A stretch of DNA of 64,000 nt from Chrysomallon squamiferum (GCA_012295275.1 CM022671.1:11501178-11565177); one strand, 5' to 3'. Positions 48,486 through 63,137 are shown, numbered from the stretch's first letter. Numbers and translations: made by a program. Notes: generated by a model not told the origin, from the letters alone.

Positions 48486-51400
48486 ATTGCTTTAACAAAA
48501 ACAAAAAAATAATACATCTGCGAACACTGGTAGAGCTTAAACGTGATCATTATCTGTTGATATTTAAAATATGACAAGTGACAAGGTAAATATATCAAAT
48601 AAGCGCCTTCAAAAGTAACTGAGTATTTTTGTTTTTTAATTAATTAATTATTCTTTTCAAAATATTTACACTGTCTTCATTCAAAATGATTTTTAAAAAA
48701 AAGCCTTGCATTAAGTTCAATCGAAAATGTAATATACTGGCATAATACTAGAAGAGCTATGGATAGGAATTCACTGTGTGATGCTTGCAGGGGTTGTAGT
48801 GATTTACTTTATTTGAACACTGCCATCGATCAATAGCAGACCAAAGAACAAGTTCATTCTTCGCCTACAATATATTGGCAGATTACATGTTTTTACGATA
48901 CAGCTTGTCGCTGGAATAGCTTTTCATTCCACTGGAGCTCAATTCCAATGCAATTTATTATTATTATTTCTTCTCAAACCCTTTTTTAAAAAAAAATTTA
49001 TCAGGAAGAAAAAGTAAATAAAAATATCAATTTGTATTAAGTATCATTCAATCATATCTTTTTGGTCGATAACATTATCAACTTTAGACATTTCTGTAAA
49101 GGAAAATGGTTTTCTAGAAGATGACGATAGAGTTAATTATGAAGACATTTACTATATTTTAAAAAAGAAAGAAGAAAAGAAGTAACATTATCTTCATCAT
49201 AAATTTATTCAGAATGTTTTTTTATTATAGATCATTTGTTTATGTGTTTTCAGACAAATTTGGCATCAGAAATCACCATATAATCAGTGTATTAGAAACT
49301 ACACATTAACTACGTAATATGCTACACTGAAAGACTTCAGCCACATGCCAGATTTATCAAGTTTATATCAAAATATATGTTTAGTGAGCAGTTTAATTTT
49401 CTAGCATGTTATCTTCAAAAGACTGATGTAACATGCATAAAACAGAAAGTTTATTTCTTGTCGACAAAATGAGTTTCGTTTTTCTTTTTACTTATTATTT
49501 TTAATTTATGTATAATTATTTAATTATTCTGACTGAACTCAAAATGCCTCCACTGTTCTTCAGCTTCAATGAACTTATCAAGAATTAATTTGCTAAGAAC
49601 TTGACCACACTGAAAATCACAAGCTACCAGATGGTCAAGCCTAAAATTGCTATCTGAAGATTTTCTTCTATTATGAAGATGTCTTACTTCCCAAAGGAAT
49701 GGTTGATTCCAGTATTTTTATCTTGTTTCCTGCTGGATGAACAAAGTGGCTGGAGTGGTATGGCATTTCTCAATATGCACACACTACCGGAGCTGCGTCT
49801 GCTACAATATTAAGGCTCATTTAGCAATCTGGAGAGTAATTTCCTTAAGGAGAACCAATGGTTTTTATTTCTTTCAGATAGCATCACTCGTAAAGTCAGG
49901 AGATTTACCAGTTCTTGATTAGCGAAGGAATATGCACACTGGCCGCAAACAAATATATTGGCTTTGACTGTAATCTGAGTGACTAATCTGTATAAAAAGG
50001 ATTGATTCAACAGTTTTCAACAAAACGCTTTCAACAATCGAACAAAGCTGATGAAAGGACTCCTGAGTAGGCCTAACCACACTCTCAATTTTAGATTTAT
50101 TTTTTTCTCAGAAATGGTTTAACGACTAGCTATTTTCATTTCTTTCTTTCTTTCTTTATATAATGAATGCTACTAAGGTTTGTTTAAAAGTCAAAGCACA
50201 TAAAATAGACGTTAACCAGTTTCACTTGTTGCTTATTTTCTTAACTGGAATTTTCATTATTCGGCTTTTGTCTTTATTACTACTGCTACTACTGTTACTA
50301 CTATTAATAATAATAATAATAGGAAATTCATAAAATAAAATTTATAATTTAAAAAGAAAAACGTATTAAATAAATTAAATTACATCTTGCAAAATAGGGC
50401 GGGCGATATAATTTTTCAAACTGTGAATTCGAATTTTCTGACATAATATTTCTAAACACTTTTGTTGTCTTTTATTGTTTATTTCTTGTTGTTGCTGTTG
50501 GTTTGTATTTAAATAAACTAGAGAAAAGCAAAAGATCTTTTATTTTTCTAGTTAAATCTGAGGCATTTTGTGGCATTTTTAATTATTTCATATGTTAAGA
50601 TCATACATTTATTACATAAAGGTAAAAAACCAAAAGAAATCAGCGTATGGTTTGAATCAGTGCAATGTTTATCATTTTAACTGGACATTTATACATATCA
50701 TATTATATCTTAACAATGACAAAACAGGATGCCACAAAACATAGTGTTGAATCAGTACACTGTCCAATCTTTACACAGTGAGTCACTGATTGTTACTCAG
50801 AGGGGATTTGCTGCATTAATAGATGCAGAAGCTGACAGAAATCAATGCTTGTTCATATAAAGGAAATCGTACAAGTTGAATTGGTTCATGCAGAATGGAC
50901 ATCTGCTAAACGATCACCTATCAGCCTAGAATGTGCAGCTTGGAGCCTGCTAGAATGAAGAACATATTTAAAGTAATCTCTACATTAAACCAAAAATATG
51001 GTGAACACATCCATGGTTGCCTCTTTCTAATTTTGTTTCTTTTAATATGAGTATATTTTGCAATAAATATAAACTTAATGAAATTATAATATAGTTTCTG
51101 AAATAAACTAAATGTTAGATTTGGAAATTCAGGTGTAAATTATAATGGTCATCAAGAGAATAATGTTCTATTATTTCTGTTTTGAAGAAACTGAGTGTGA
51201 TATTATACAAACCAAACACTGCATTTTTGTTTTATCATGATTTTGATAAAAAATCAAGTTCAGTAGACATATCTGAATCTGTTCTTGTTAAAGATATTTT
51301 CTACATTAAAAATATAATAAATAAATAAAATAAACTAACTAAAAAAATATAAAAATAACAGCATCCACTTAATTATGGTTATTTACCTACATACATGCTC

Positions 51401-51810
51401 ATAAATGCACAGATGCCTATCAGCTGTCTCGATTAATAATTAAAAATGAAATTTCTTATTTCTTTCATATTCAGTTATAATTTGAGTGTGACATGGCTCT
51501 GAATTTTTTTGAAGAGAAAACATCGATTCATCTAAAACCACAGCAAATTGTTTACATTAATATTTCGTGTTATTCATAGTGCCATTACAATAACAGCAAT
51601 CTCCCAGTCTCTCATGGTTTTAATTTAATGTTTTTCATGCAAGAACACATGAAGGAAATAAACCTTGTGATAATAATTATGGGGGAAAGGGGAGAAAAAG
51701 AAAAGAAGATAACTGAATATTTATTTATTTATTAATAGTTTTTATTTATTTATTTAATTATTATTATTAATGAAACAACAATATACTTATATATATACAC
51801 ACACACAAAA

Positions 51811-52113
51811 AGCTTTTTCGGTTTTCTAAATTGGGTATATGGGATCTTCAACCTATATATACATATACCGAAAAGCTCTGAAATCGGAAACAGTTTTCCG
51901 AGCAGCAGAAATATTGATATTTTACAGTTTTAGGACTCTTTTGCATACATACATTTTATTATTAAAAATACTATATAAAACATCCTGCAGTATATCTATA
52001 TAAGCTGTATATGAAAAATAAATGACTTAGATTCTATTCTCTTTATATCTCCTTAACGTTCCAAAATCCAAAACACTTCCGATCCCAAGCATGTGGATAA
52101 AGGATTCTCGACA
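51811..52113 (-). mobile_element. Tigger/pogo-like non-autonomous DNA transposon relic
   Basis: On the minus strand from 52113 it reads GAATCCTTTATCC, CATGCTTGGGATCGGAAGTG and TTTTGGATTTTGGA, then CATATACAGCTTATA and TATTTTTAATAAT, ending near GGAAAACTGTTTCCGATTTC and CTTTTCGG. These blocks line up in order with a mammalian Tigger-type MITE consensus as I remember it. The outer 50 bp (51811-51857; TTTTCGGTTTTC...GGGATCTTCAACC) looks like the same family's end but in the opposite orientation, suggesting inversion or a second fragment. No transposase frame survives. Confidence 0.6.
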
Positions 52114-52212
52114 TATATATATATATAAAATAAAGATGGAACTGTAAAACGCATATATATATATATATATATATAAAATAAAGATATAAATATATATATA
52201 TATATATATAAA
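52110..52212. repeat. TA-rich repeat with AAATAAAGAT blocks
   Basis: Three TA tracts, each followed by an AAATAAA block, adjoining the Tigger-like relic. Confidence 0.9.
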
Positions 52213-52688
52213 ATAAAAGTAAATAAATAATGAAAGAGGACTTGTACGGTTTTTTTTTTCTCTACTGCTGTGCTGCAACATAACTTTAAGATAATTATAT
52301 AGCTCCATTGTGTACAATGTTTTATGAAAACATCAGCCGATGACTCTCACTCAAATTAATATTCGCTCTTCGTTTGTTGAAATAAACTTGCCATTAACCA
52401 GTGACATCCCACAGTTTCGCGCACCAGATTGCTCGGTAAGAACCATCACCATTAGTTCACAGAAGTGACGTGAATCGTAATCTACCCAAGTTTCAGATGG
52501 GCTGACGTCACATGGCGAATAATTTCTGTCACTGTTGACATTCAGCTGTCAAGGTCCCGGCAGGTTCCTGGAATGGATTGGTGCATTTTTGTTAGTGACA
52601 CAGAGTGAACAGTGATTTTTCCTGAAAAAATAGTCAGTATTTTGTTGTATTTTAGAAAATGTTTGTGTGTGTCTGTGCGTATGAGAAC

Positions 52689-52689
<1 letters not shown>

Positions 52690-52755
<66 letters not shown>
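52690..52755. repeat. Microsatellite (GA)n
   Basis: Thirty-three uninterrupted GA units. Confidence 0.97.
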
Positions 52756-52758
<3 letters not shown>

Positions 52759-53275
52759 AATTAGTAACAAAACAGCAAATTCAAGCGAGTTTTTTTAAAT
52801 AATTATTTTTGAGTTGATTGAAAATGTTGTTTCTCGTATCTATTTAAAGCTGCTGAGAAGGGAACATTTTCTTCTGATTAAGAAAATCTAATCAGTGGAT
52901 GAAAAAAGTATTTTGGGATCAACGAACTCTTCCACAGGTTTAAAAACAAAGTGAGAGTTCCATTATTATTATTATTATTATTATTATTAATCTTTTTTTA
53001 CTGAAGAACACAGGACTTCTGAAGGAATTTTAGAGTTATTTCCCTCAGACAAATTAATTATTAATATCAGTTTTGTTCTTCTTGCCTGCTGTGTACGAAT
53101 AATGTTAAAATTGAATGTTAAATCCTGAATGTTTAATAAACAGAAATAAATAAAGAAAATAATAAACTGTTTACATAAGCCCATTCGTGTTAATAGTCTA
53201 ACTTCGCCAGTAACCGGGTTTTAGAAATTATCTGCGTGAAATTAACTCTCTCTTTTTTTTAATGTTTTTATCACG

Positions 53276-53278
<3 letters not shown>

Positions 53279-53310
<32 letters not shown>
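53279..53310. repeat. Poly-A tract
   Basis: About 32 consecutive A; no element body recognised. Confidence 0.95.
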
Positions 53311-53314
<4 letters not shown>

Positions 53315-54838
53315 GTTCTGGGATTTTTTGTTGCAATTTTTCAAATATTAAACACATAATAAATGGGACTTCGTGAATGTTTGTGCTTCTGAGTAGTTTT
53401 ATCATTAAGAAAACACTGTCAATTTGAAGAGATATAATTATTCTTCAACGTTATAAATAATTATCATTTCGCATAACTGCTATTTTTATTGCCTCTTCTT
53501 TGAACTTTCTTCGACCACATCAAACACTCGAATATCCTCTCTTTCTTACTCAATCCTCGATCTTCAGTGCGCATGCCGCTAAGCTCTTGATACTAAAGTG
53601 ATTTCCGTCAGTGAGTCAGGGAAGCATTTTATGAGGTAGTAGCCGATATAACAATGTCTTAACTCGTAATGCGTCAATTTACACCAGCGGCCATGTCGTG
53701 CCGGGCAATAATTGAATAAACTAGTGTAAATTGTGATTGATAGTGGTAGAGACGTGACACAGGGCTGTAGATGTAAAACGCCTTTCATTCAGGAACACTG
53801 ATTTTTTTAACCACATAATAATAATAATGTTAATATTTATTAAATACTTGCTCTTAAAGACATTTTATTTTATGATAAAATTATGTAGGAAAAATAGAAT
53901 AAAAAATAAATATTCTCCTATTTAGTAGGTTCGTTATTATAAAGGTGTACGTACCAACTATGTATATGTCTTTCTCGAAGTGTGACAGATATGTGTCCAA
54001 TACGTTCATTTAACCTACACCATTAGATTTGCTCATGCAGGTTAATTTTTAATATAAATTTATTTCATTAATTTCTTTCAAAGCTACTAAATTATTTTTG
54101 TAATCTAAACGTGATCATAGAATGTTTTTAAAATCTTTTTCTTATGTGTTGAGTATGCTACTAGTAATACAACAACAACAGTAGCTACTACTACTACTAC
54201 TACTACTACCTGTACTACTGGTACTACTATTCTTATTATAACTAATACTATTACTACTATAAGAACAACCACTACTTATACTACTTGCTTTCCTTATTTA
54301 TTTCTTCATTTATGTTTATTATTAGTAGGTGTATTATGTTTGTTTTTGTCATTACCAGAATTGTTGTTGGTGGTGTTGTTTTGTTTCTCCTTTTCATTTT
54401 TCTTCTTTTTAATCTGCATTTTATATTCCAATTCCGTATGGCTCAACAGAAGACTGGAGTACAATAATTTTTCCCTGACTGTATTCGGGAAGTGATAAAT
54501 TGCCTGTGTGTGTTTTCAACAACAGAAACGTTTGAGACATATCTCACCGGCCAGTTTTAAACATTGATCTATTGCTGGTTGGGCTGAGAACACTGGAAGA
54601 CAATTATTTGTATCCCCACGAGGCAGCGGCAACACACTTGTATCAGCATGGCGTGACAGCCGGACAATGCCTCCAAATAACTGTTAAAATTGTCTTCATG
54701 AACTCCGTAAACACACCTGCGCCAATTACAAGCATGTTCGACGAAATGAAAACAAGTAAATATGGTCTCAGCTCCAGTTATAGATCTGAACACCAGATAT
54801 TTGAAGATATTATATTATTGATTTGTTCTGGATCTCGT

Positions 54839-54933
54839 TTTTTTTTTTTTTTTTTTTTTTTTAATTCCATCTTAATTAATTCGAAATAAATCGCCATACA
54901 TGATCGAGATGATTATGTAGTGTGTACATTGTT

Positions 54934-54968
<35 letters not shown>
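54839..54968. repeat. Two poly-T tracts
   Basis: T runs at 54839-54862 and about 54936-54968, separated by about 75 bp. They may be tails of minus-strand retroposed copies but no body was identified. Confidence 0.9.
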
Positions 54969-54969
<1 letters not shown>

Positions 54970-56291
54970 TGGGGGGTGTTCAGTTCATTTTGTTTTTCTT
55001 TACTTCTTTTCCTTTATAATCCAGGAATAATAATATATTTCATGTGCAGACATATTTAATACATTATACAAAAATATCTACATAGCTGTTTGAAAATATT
55101 CAGTAAAGTAAATAAATAAACAGTGTCAGTTATACCTGACCGGAAACTAGCATCTGTAGTTTGTGGACTTTATTTCCGGGGATGATTTCTACTGAAGATA
55201 GTTTTAGATTAGGAAAATAATTGTAGATAATTTGACAATCAATTTGATCCTGGTCTGAAAGACTAATTCCATTATAAAACATTACAGTTCTACGGCTGAG
55301 TCACTATCTAATACGGAACTTAATTTTCTAAACAGTGATTCATTTCTGGAAATACTTTTGTACATACTTTGTGAACTGAAATAAAATACTCTTGAACAGA
55401 CAAAGTCGGACAATATGATAATAACATGGAGGTTGAAAAATTAACTTGTTGGTTTATGAACATGGTTAGAACAGAAAATTAATCATATTTTTTTTTTATT
55501 TCACCAAAATATTTAGAATTAGTATATTTCTACAGACATTTCAATGGACTGATCAGTTGTAGCAAGGATGATCAAAGTTATGTTATGTTGAAGGATCATT
55601 CGTAGTGTTTTTATTATTTTATATATTTTTTGGGGGGGTTTCATGTTCCAAATGATCTCATAACTCTCGACTGTGGTATGTGTTGTCTTGTGCAGAAAAT
55701 ATTTTTGCTGAAAATAGTAAATTTTCGAAGAATAATCGCTTTCACTTTCTTATCTTTTATTTATTTAAACATTTTAAGATATTCTTTTCCTTACTCAAAA
55801 TTCAGTTTGAACTTCTGCCTGAATAAGGAATACTCGTAAACATTCAACACAAGCTATACGTTGAGTAGAAGCAGTTATGGATCCGATAATTATAAACTGG
55901 AGAGATATTGACGTAACCTTTTAAAATGAAAGATGCAATAAGGTCGAATAACAGAAGAAAGTTTGATTTCTGAGTCGTTGTTTTCGAGTGTTACAAGAAT
56001 GAGTCAGCAGTGAATTCAACAGAGGAAGAGAAATACCAAAAGATCTAGATGGATCCGAGGAAATGAATCTATTCATAAATAACTGAATAATATTTTTTCT
56101 AGTAAGGACAACAAATATAAGAAAACATGAGTTGGTTTTTATAGGTGATTAAGGTGTGAAACTCAAATTCAAGGTCTCAGAAGATTAATCTTTCTACAAT
56201 AAAAACAAAAAGTATGTTACTTTCTACCATTTAATAATAAATAAATTATATTATATTATATTATATTTGATTATTTATTTATTAGTTGTTG

Positions 56292-56296
<5 letters not shown>

Positions 56297-56331
<35 letters not shown>
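56297..56331. repeat. Microsatellite (ATT)n
   Basis: About 12 units. Confidence 0.95.
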
Positions 56332-58205
56332 ATCATCTATATGTTTAGCTTTCGTTGAAACTGGACATGGCTCTGTATTTGTGAAAAGGATACAGTTCTA
56401 TATCTGGAATATTTCTGCGTCCTGAGTAATCGTACATCACAGCACACTGAATGTATTTATGCAAATGGCCACGTAACTTGATTTACAATTCGTCATGTAT
56501 GCTTCATTTGCATGCACAACACAGGCTGTGATTCAAGCTTTTACCAATATGTCGAGACTTTGCGCAGAATCGTGAATCAATATTATGTCTGTTGATCAAG
56601 TGGTTTTATGCCAAGGGTTAGTTTGTTTTTATAAAGTTCCAGTATGAAGAGGTAAAAATCAAAAAGCAAAACTGAAACTTTACAGAAGCTCGGATCAGAA
56701 TAATTTCTATTATATGTACTGACGTTTCATGTTTTTGCCGAGTATATTGGCTAAATGTAAGATTTAGGAAAATATCAGTTTTATTGTAAATATACATTTG
56801 TTTATAAACACTGCTGACATCCATTCATTTATTTGACTGATTATGGTGCTGATTATTCTTCAAGAAATATTGTGTATGTACGAGAAATGTATTATGCATA
56901 CATGAAAAAAGGATGAATATTCCGGAGTATCCCATGAGTCAAATACTCCATAGTTGCATGTTGATGACTGCACTATATGCAAAACACTCGCTAAATGTTC
57001 TAAAACATTTCTGATTCTCCAAACAGTTATTACTATTCACTGTTAAAACTATTACTGATGACCTGGTACCGCGCATCACATTCTGAAACTGGTGATTCCG
57101 TACAGACACATCAACTAATTGCGCTCGTTATTACTGATACATCGTTGTAAATGTCACTTAATAAAACTGAAGACCCTTGGTAACCTTCCTTTACGTATTA
57201 TTTATAAATTTAGCCGAACCTGATACTGTTAGATGAGTCAAGCGTTTCTGAAATTCAGTGGACTAGATTCACTTGGGAAATGAGAGGTGTGGGGGCAGAA
57301 GTTCTGAACCTTTAACCACAGGCAGATTATTCTGCCAGACAAGGAAGTAAAAATAAAAAATAATAATAACATGTTTTATGTAATGACGTACTCAGTACAT
57401 TTGCAGCTATTGTTATTATATGGAGTTGTATGTGTGTGTGATGTACATATTATTGCTAAAGACAACAGAGATCTATACGAAAAGGATCCGTTATAAACAT
57501 CTTACCATATGCAAGAATGCATATATCATATAGCAAATAACCATAAGCTATTAGTGAAGGATTTGACTTTAATGGAAGGCTGAAAACAAAACAAAAACAC
57601 ACACAAAACAACAACAATAACAACAAAACAAAACAAAACAAAATAAATAAATAATAGTAAATATTGTCTTTTTGTTTTTGCCGAATGCAGTTTTTATTTT
57701 TATTTTATCTTGAATGCAGTTTAAAATAAATCATAAGCAGACTATATTAATTTTATTAATTTCCTCTCGAACTACAGAAATATGTCTCTAATGAAAAATT
57801 CAGGATTTCCGAACGGAGAATGACGCACGCCATCATTTCTGTTAAACAGTATAAAGAAAAATAAATATGTAATAGGCCTAAAATAGCAGAGATAGGTCGC
57901 TGGGTGACCCATCTTCTTCGACACTTGAAGGAAACAAGAGGAAATGAATCAACATTTATACCAATTATTAACATGACATGATTAATCCTTTTTACAGACT
58001 TTTTTCTCAATTGTATCTATTATTAGAACATTTATAATATGAACTGAAATGTAACATATGCACATGAACAAAATATAAAATTTTTAGAATCAATATATTT
58101 TTATCTTAAATTTGTGTTTCAACTGTATATTTATGTTTATGTGACAGTTTTAAAAGAAACTGAATTTGTTTCAAAATAACGAGACAGCCAGTTTGTGTAT
58201 CTTAA

Positions 58206-58552
<347 letters not shown>

Positions 58553-58898
58553 GCCCCGGGCGCAGTATTCTTAGTTCACTAATGGAAGTGGCTCGGGGAT
58601 GTCTAATTTTCACGGATATGGGGGGCGCAATTCACTTGCCTTGCCTCGGGTGCTACGCCTTTCTTTCTCCCTCTCTCTGTCTGTGTGTGTATATATAAAA
58701 AGGTGTATACAGCACATATTTCATGTTGTAAGTACTGATTTAATGTAAATGACGTCTAGTCTTGTTCAAAGCTCTGTTAATGTGACACTGATGCATGGCT
58801 TGGCCTGGCCTACCAAAGTTCACATATGTAAACAACCACGACTACATTTACTGTTGTTGTTTTTTCATTAACCAAGATATTTTATACAAACAAACTGC

Positions 58899-58901
<3 letters not shown>

Positions 58902-58971
<70 letters not shown>
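58902..58971. repeat. Microsatellite (GA)n
   Basis: About 35 GA units, 380 bp downstream of the complementary (CT)n tract at 58402-58520. Confidence 0.97.
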
Positions 58972-58974
<3 letters not shown>

Positions 58975-59734
58975 AAAAATGTGAACGCGTTAAAAAAATG
59001 CATCAATCACTTCACAAAGACAATAATATTTGTGCTAGCTTGTTTTTGCATTAACAAACGTTTGAAGAAACGGCTAATCAGCTGCAGTGGTTTGTTTTAG
59101 TAAGGATGTATAGCATGAATCGCAAAAAACGTTTGGTCACATTGAGAAACTTTACGCTGAATTAAAAAACAGTAACATACACATATAAATGAAAACAATT
59201 GTAAATCATTTTCTTATTTAATGACGTTGATCGTCTCTGTTTTGTGTTTGCTAAGCGCGTTGTTTCTGATGGAAGAGTTTACACATGAAAATAACAGTGA
59301 TCAGCAGCCCAGGTTGTATTTTTTAAACAGTGTTAATTATTATTGTTTTACCATCATCATCATCATTACTGTTTTTTTGTTGTAAAGCTGTAGCAAAGGA
59401 AAGTTATTTAATTAAAAGGTACTGGGGAAAAAAAAAAAATCATTTACATAAATTAATGTAGTTAAAAAAGACAAGAAGAAGAAGAAAATAATAATAAATA
59501 TATATAATTTTGTTTAAATTAAAATCAAAAACTAAAAACAAAACAGAACAGAATTAAAAAAAAAAAAACAAAAATGAAACAACAACAATTATAATTTTCA
59601 TTTTGTTTACAACAGATGATGAAATAAGAGGATGAAACATAGTGTTATAAACAACAACAGAAAATAGAAAAACAACAAAACGATGGTACTTGATAATAAT
59701 CTATCCAATGAAAAATATAAAATGTTCAAAAACA

Positions 59735-59869
59735 AAAATATCCTGTGTTTAATCATGATTTCAGGATGACGCCGAGGATTTAACATTAACATCATTGTTA
59801 TCATGACAAAATGTTAAGAAAATATCCTGTGTTTACTTCATTCAGATTTAACATTAACATCATTGTTAT
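59735..59869 (+). repeat. Local tandem duplication
   Basis: AATATCCTGTGTTTA and ATTTAACATTAACATCATTG recur in the same order at 59735-59801 and 59818-59869; the second copy lacks about 15 bp in the middle. Confidence 0.85.
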
Positions 59870-60380
59870 AAAGAATATAGTTTGCACTGCTAACTTACAA
59901 TTAGCATTAAAGTAACATCTTGATTCGGAATACTGACAGACATACCATTTAGGTGTTCTTTGGTTTATTGCCTTTTAGTAACATTCATCGTCCAGTTTTA
60001 CAAAGTTAATTACTGAAATGGGTCACACGTCACTCTGTGTCAACACATCCTTTACTACATTATCAGTCAGAATTACAGTTCAGTGAGTAGGTTACCCGTT
60101 ATTTTGAAACAAACGTTTCCCCTTGAAATACTGTATGAATAATACATCAATTAAAAATACTCATAATTCACTTGAGTCTATGTTTAACTATTATTACAGT
60201 ACTTTTAATATGAGAAAATATTGTAACCATATAGAAACAAATATTTCCCCATTCAAATACATATTTATTTTTTAATAACATTTTTATGATATATCTGTTA
60301 ATTAAAATAGTTTTTCTTCTTGTTATTCTAAGGTATATTTAAATGTGTTTGGGATATAATGTTTATATTTATGTACACGT

Positions 60381-60381
<1 letters not shown>

Positions 60382-60453
<72 letters not shown>
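60382..60453. repeat. Microsatellite (CT)n
   Basis: About 36 CT units followed by a short TG stretch. Confidence 0.97.
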
Positions 60454-60458
<5 letters not shown>

Positions 60459-62276
60459 CACATTTGTGAAATACTTAACAGACTGTTTGATCACGCATTA
60501 GTCTAATTTTAAGATATCTTTTCGTCTTTTTTTGTTAATTTTACTTGTAGCTGCACTCAGCTGGATTAACTGTCATAACTGTTCATGCAAAGATACGGGG
60601 GGGGAGGTGACTCATCAGTGATCATCTGCAGATTATCAACCACTCGCCGGAACAGTCCGAACAGAAGACCAGAACGAGTTTCTCGAACATAAACAGGGTT
60701 GCCGTAGTAACCGATCCTCTTTTGTTTTCTTATGTGTTTTTGTAACTGAATTCAATGGTGCTCTTAAAACTACGGTTACAATACATCGCATATAGTTAAG
60801 TACCATATTCAGTATTTTTATATATAAAGAAAAAACAGTGGGGTAACTTAATAGATTTGACCTTAAGATCAGTTATGCCTGAGGAAAGCGTTCTAACACT
60901 GAGCAGTAACATCTCCTATTTTTTTTATAACAATTTCCATTTCAGCGTTAATTATATTCATATCAGTAGCAACACCCATGTTTCTCTGTCTAAAATCTCG
61001 TATCCAATCCAGCATATCTTCGATGTTATACCGCCTGAAGACAACGTCATTTACTTGTCAAATCCAATTTAATCAGTGCTTTCTGATAGAATATAGCGCT
61101 TACAGGAATTTACGAGGAAATTAAATTTGAGTACGTAAACAATACAGGCGTGATAAATTACTGTGCTTGGCAAATGTAAAATACATTTGTTAACCAGGTA
61201 CTGCGAAATTATAAATAAAAATAAATCTGTAATTATTAAAGCCAATCAAAGTAATTACATAAATAAATCGAAACAATTAAAAAAAGATAAATTATTATTA
61301 TTATTTGTTTTTTCTAAAGAAGAAGAAGACAGAAAGAAAAAAGAAAGAGAAATAAAAAACCCAGTGTTGTTCACTAAGTTTAGGTTTGTTGATGATCATA
61401 AGCATTATTCTTTAATAAAAATAAATTTAATAATAATAAAACATACGAATGGTCAGTATTTTTTATATTTTTTTATAAACATTTGTTGTTTTTTTTTTTT
61501 TAGATGTTTTTCCTAAAATCTATGATAGCCTATCAATGACAATGACTTGATCAGAAGTTTCAAATGTTAAACGTGAAACCTACCTCATTTTCTTTTTAGC
61601 AGCAATAAATGATTTAGTTATTTAAATTATCTTTTCTTTTGTTCATACTGCACGATAGTTATCAAATATTTGGGCCTTAGTCATTAGAATTTATAAAACG
61701 CGAAAAAGTATCGTGATAGACCCGCATGACATCTGCAGAATTACCCAAAACAAAACGGTTTTGTCCCATCACTTTGATATGACGTGCCGTTAATTTGTCT
61801 CCGGGTTCCTAATTTTCTTTACTGGAGTAATTGCTGTTAGGAAACGTCAAACGTTTCTTCTTCTTCTTTTTTTTATTTTTTTTTTATATTTTTTTTTTCC
61901 TACAGAAATTACAGTCTAAAATGATCACTATAGCAAGGCTTGGTCTGTGGAGGGAATGGAAACAGGTGCGTTTCACGTAGGTGGACACAAATACGAAGAA
62001 TCTGTAACGTTCAGACGAGGGGCGAGGGTATATTATTTGGAGGAAATCTTTTTTCTTTCTTTCTTTCTTTCCTTCTGTTTCCCCCACTATTTATGTAGCA
62101 GTTGAGACGTCATAAATGATAAGTGCGGTGCTGATGAGCACTGGAGAAAAACTGATAAAATGAAAGAAGAGTAATCCCAGAATACATCATGCTGAAATCT
62201 TCAATATTTTAATGTGATTTCATTACCTAAAACAGTATTGCTTTTGAAGATTTAACGATTAATATTATGAATTAAG

Positions 62277-62277
<1 letters not shown>

Positions 62278-62323
<46 letters not shown>

Positions 62324-62362
62324 AATAACAGCAGTAGCAGCTGCAACAACAACAACAACAAC
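62278..62362. repeat. (TAA)n, (GCA)n-like and (CAA)n tracts
   Basis: TAA units run to about 62327, then CAGCAG/CTGCAA and CAA units. Confidence 0.9.
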
Positions 62363-63127
62363 AATAATCATAATTTCAAATGTCTGTTGTACGCAAACTT
62401 TTACCAGTGTATAGAATTAATTTCGAATGAGATTTTTCTGTTAGAATTATAAAGTAATAAATAAATAACTATTCGGTAAATAAATAATATTAAATAAAAT
62501 ATGAATTACATCTCCATGGCAAGGACTTAATCCCTTTTTTTTTCGAAGGGTTTACTTTCTGATTTATTAATTAATATAATTTATTTATTTGTTTGTTTGT
62601 TTGTTGTTGTTGTTGTTATTATTATTATTATTATTATTATTAATCTATTTTTTATTTTTATTTTTTTCTCTAAGACTATATATCCAATAAATAATTATAT
62701 GTATCTCGGTGAAATTCGTCTATTTTCGACAAAAAGCGTGGCGTAAAACGTAATTACCGCACGTGCTTGTGTTTCTCTTAGCGGTAAAAGTGAGGTGCTT
62801 CAGCACGAACTTCAGGAGTCATCAAAAATTGTGCAGTGGTGTTTATAGGTAATTTTCTTCAACAGTATTTGAAATTATTTCATAACTTGATCAAAATCAT
62901 GAAATGTTCCTAAATGTGCATAACTGTTAAGACGACAGTCTACACAGGATCGTAATCAAAAAGTGAATTGTGGTAATACTAATATTAATAGTAATTAAGA
63001 TATCGCCAGAAGCAAACCATCCATCAACACATTACATGTTATGCGTAGATATAAATTATGAAATAAGAACAGGGAGTTTTGTTTGTCACTTATTTTCTTT
63101 TTTATCAGAATGTTTTAAATCTGAAAT

Positions 63128-63137
63128 GATGATGATG

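Noticed and set aside
57756-58010. 84-residue minus-strand open frame
   Set aside because: Isolated, no splice context, no recognisable domain, and composition like the flanks.
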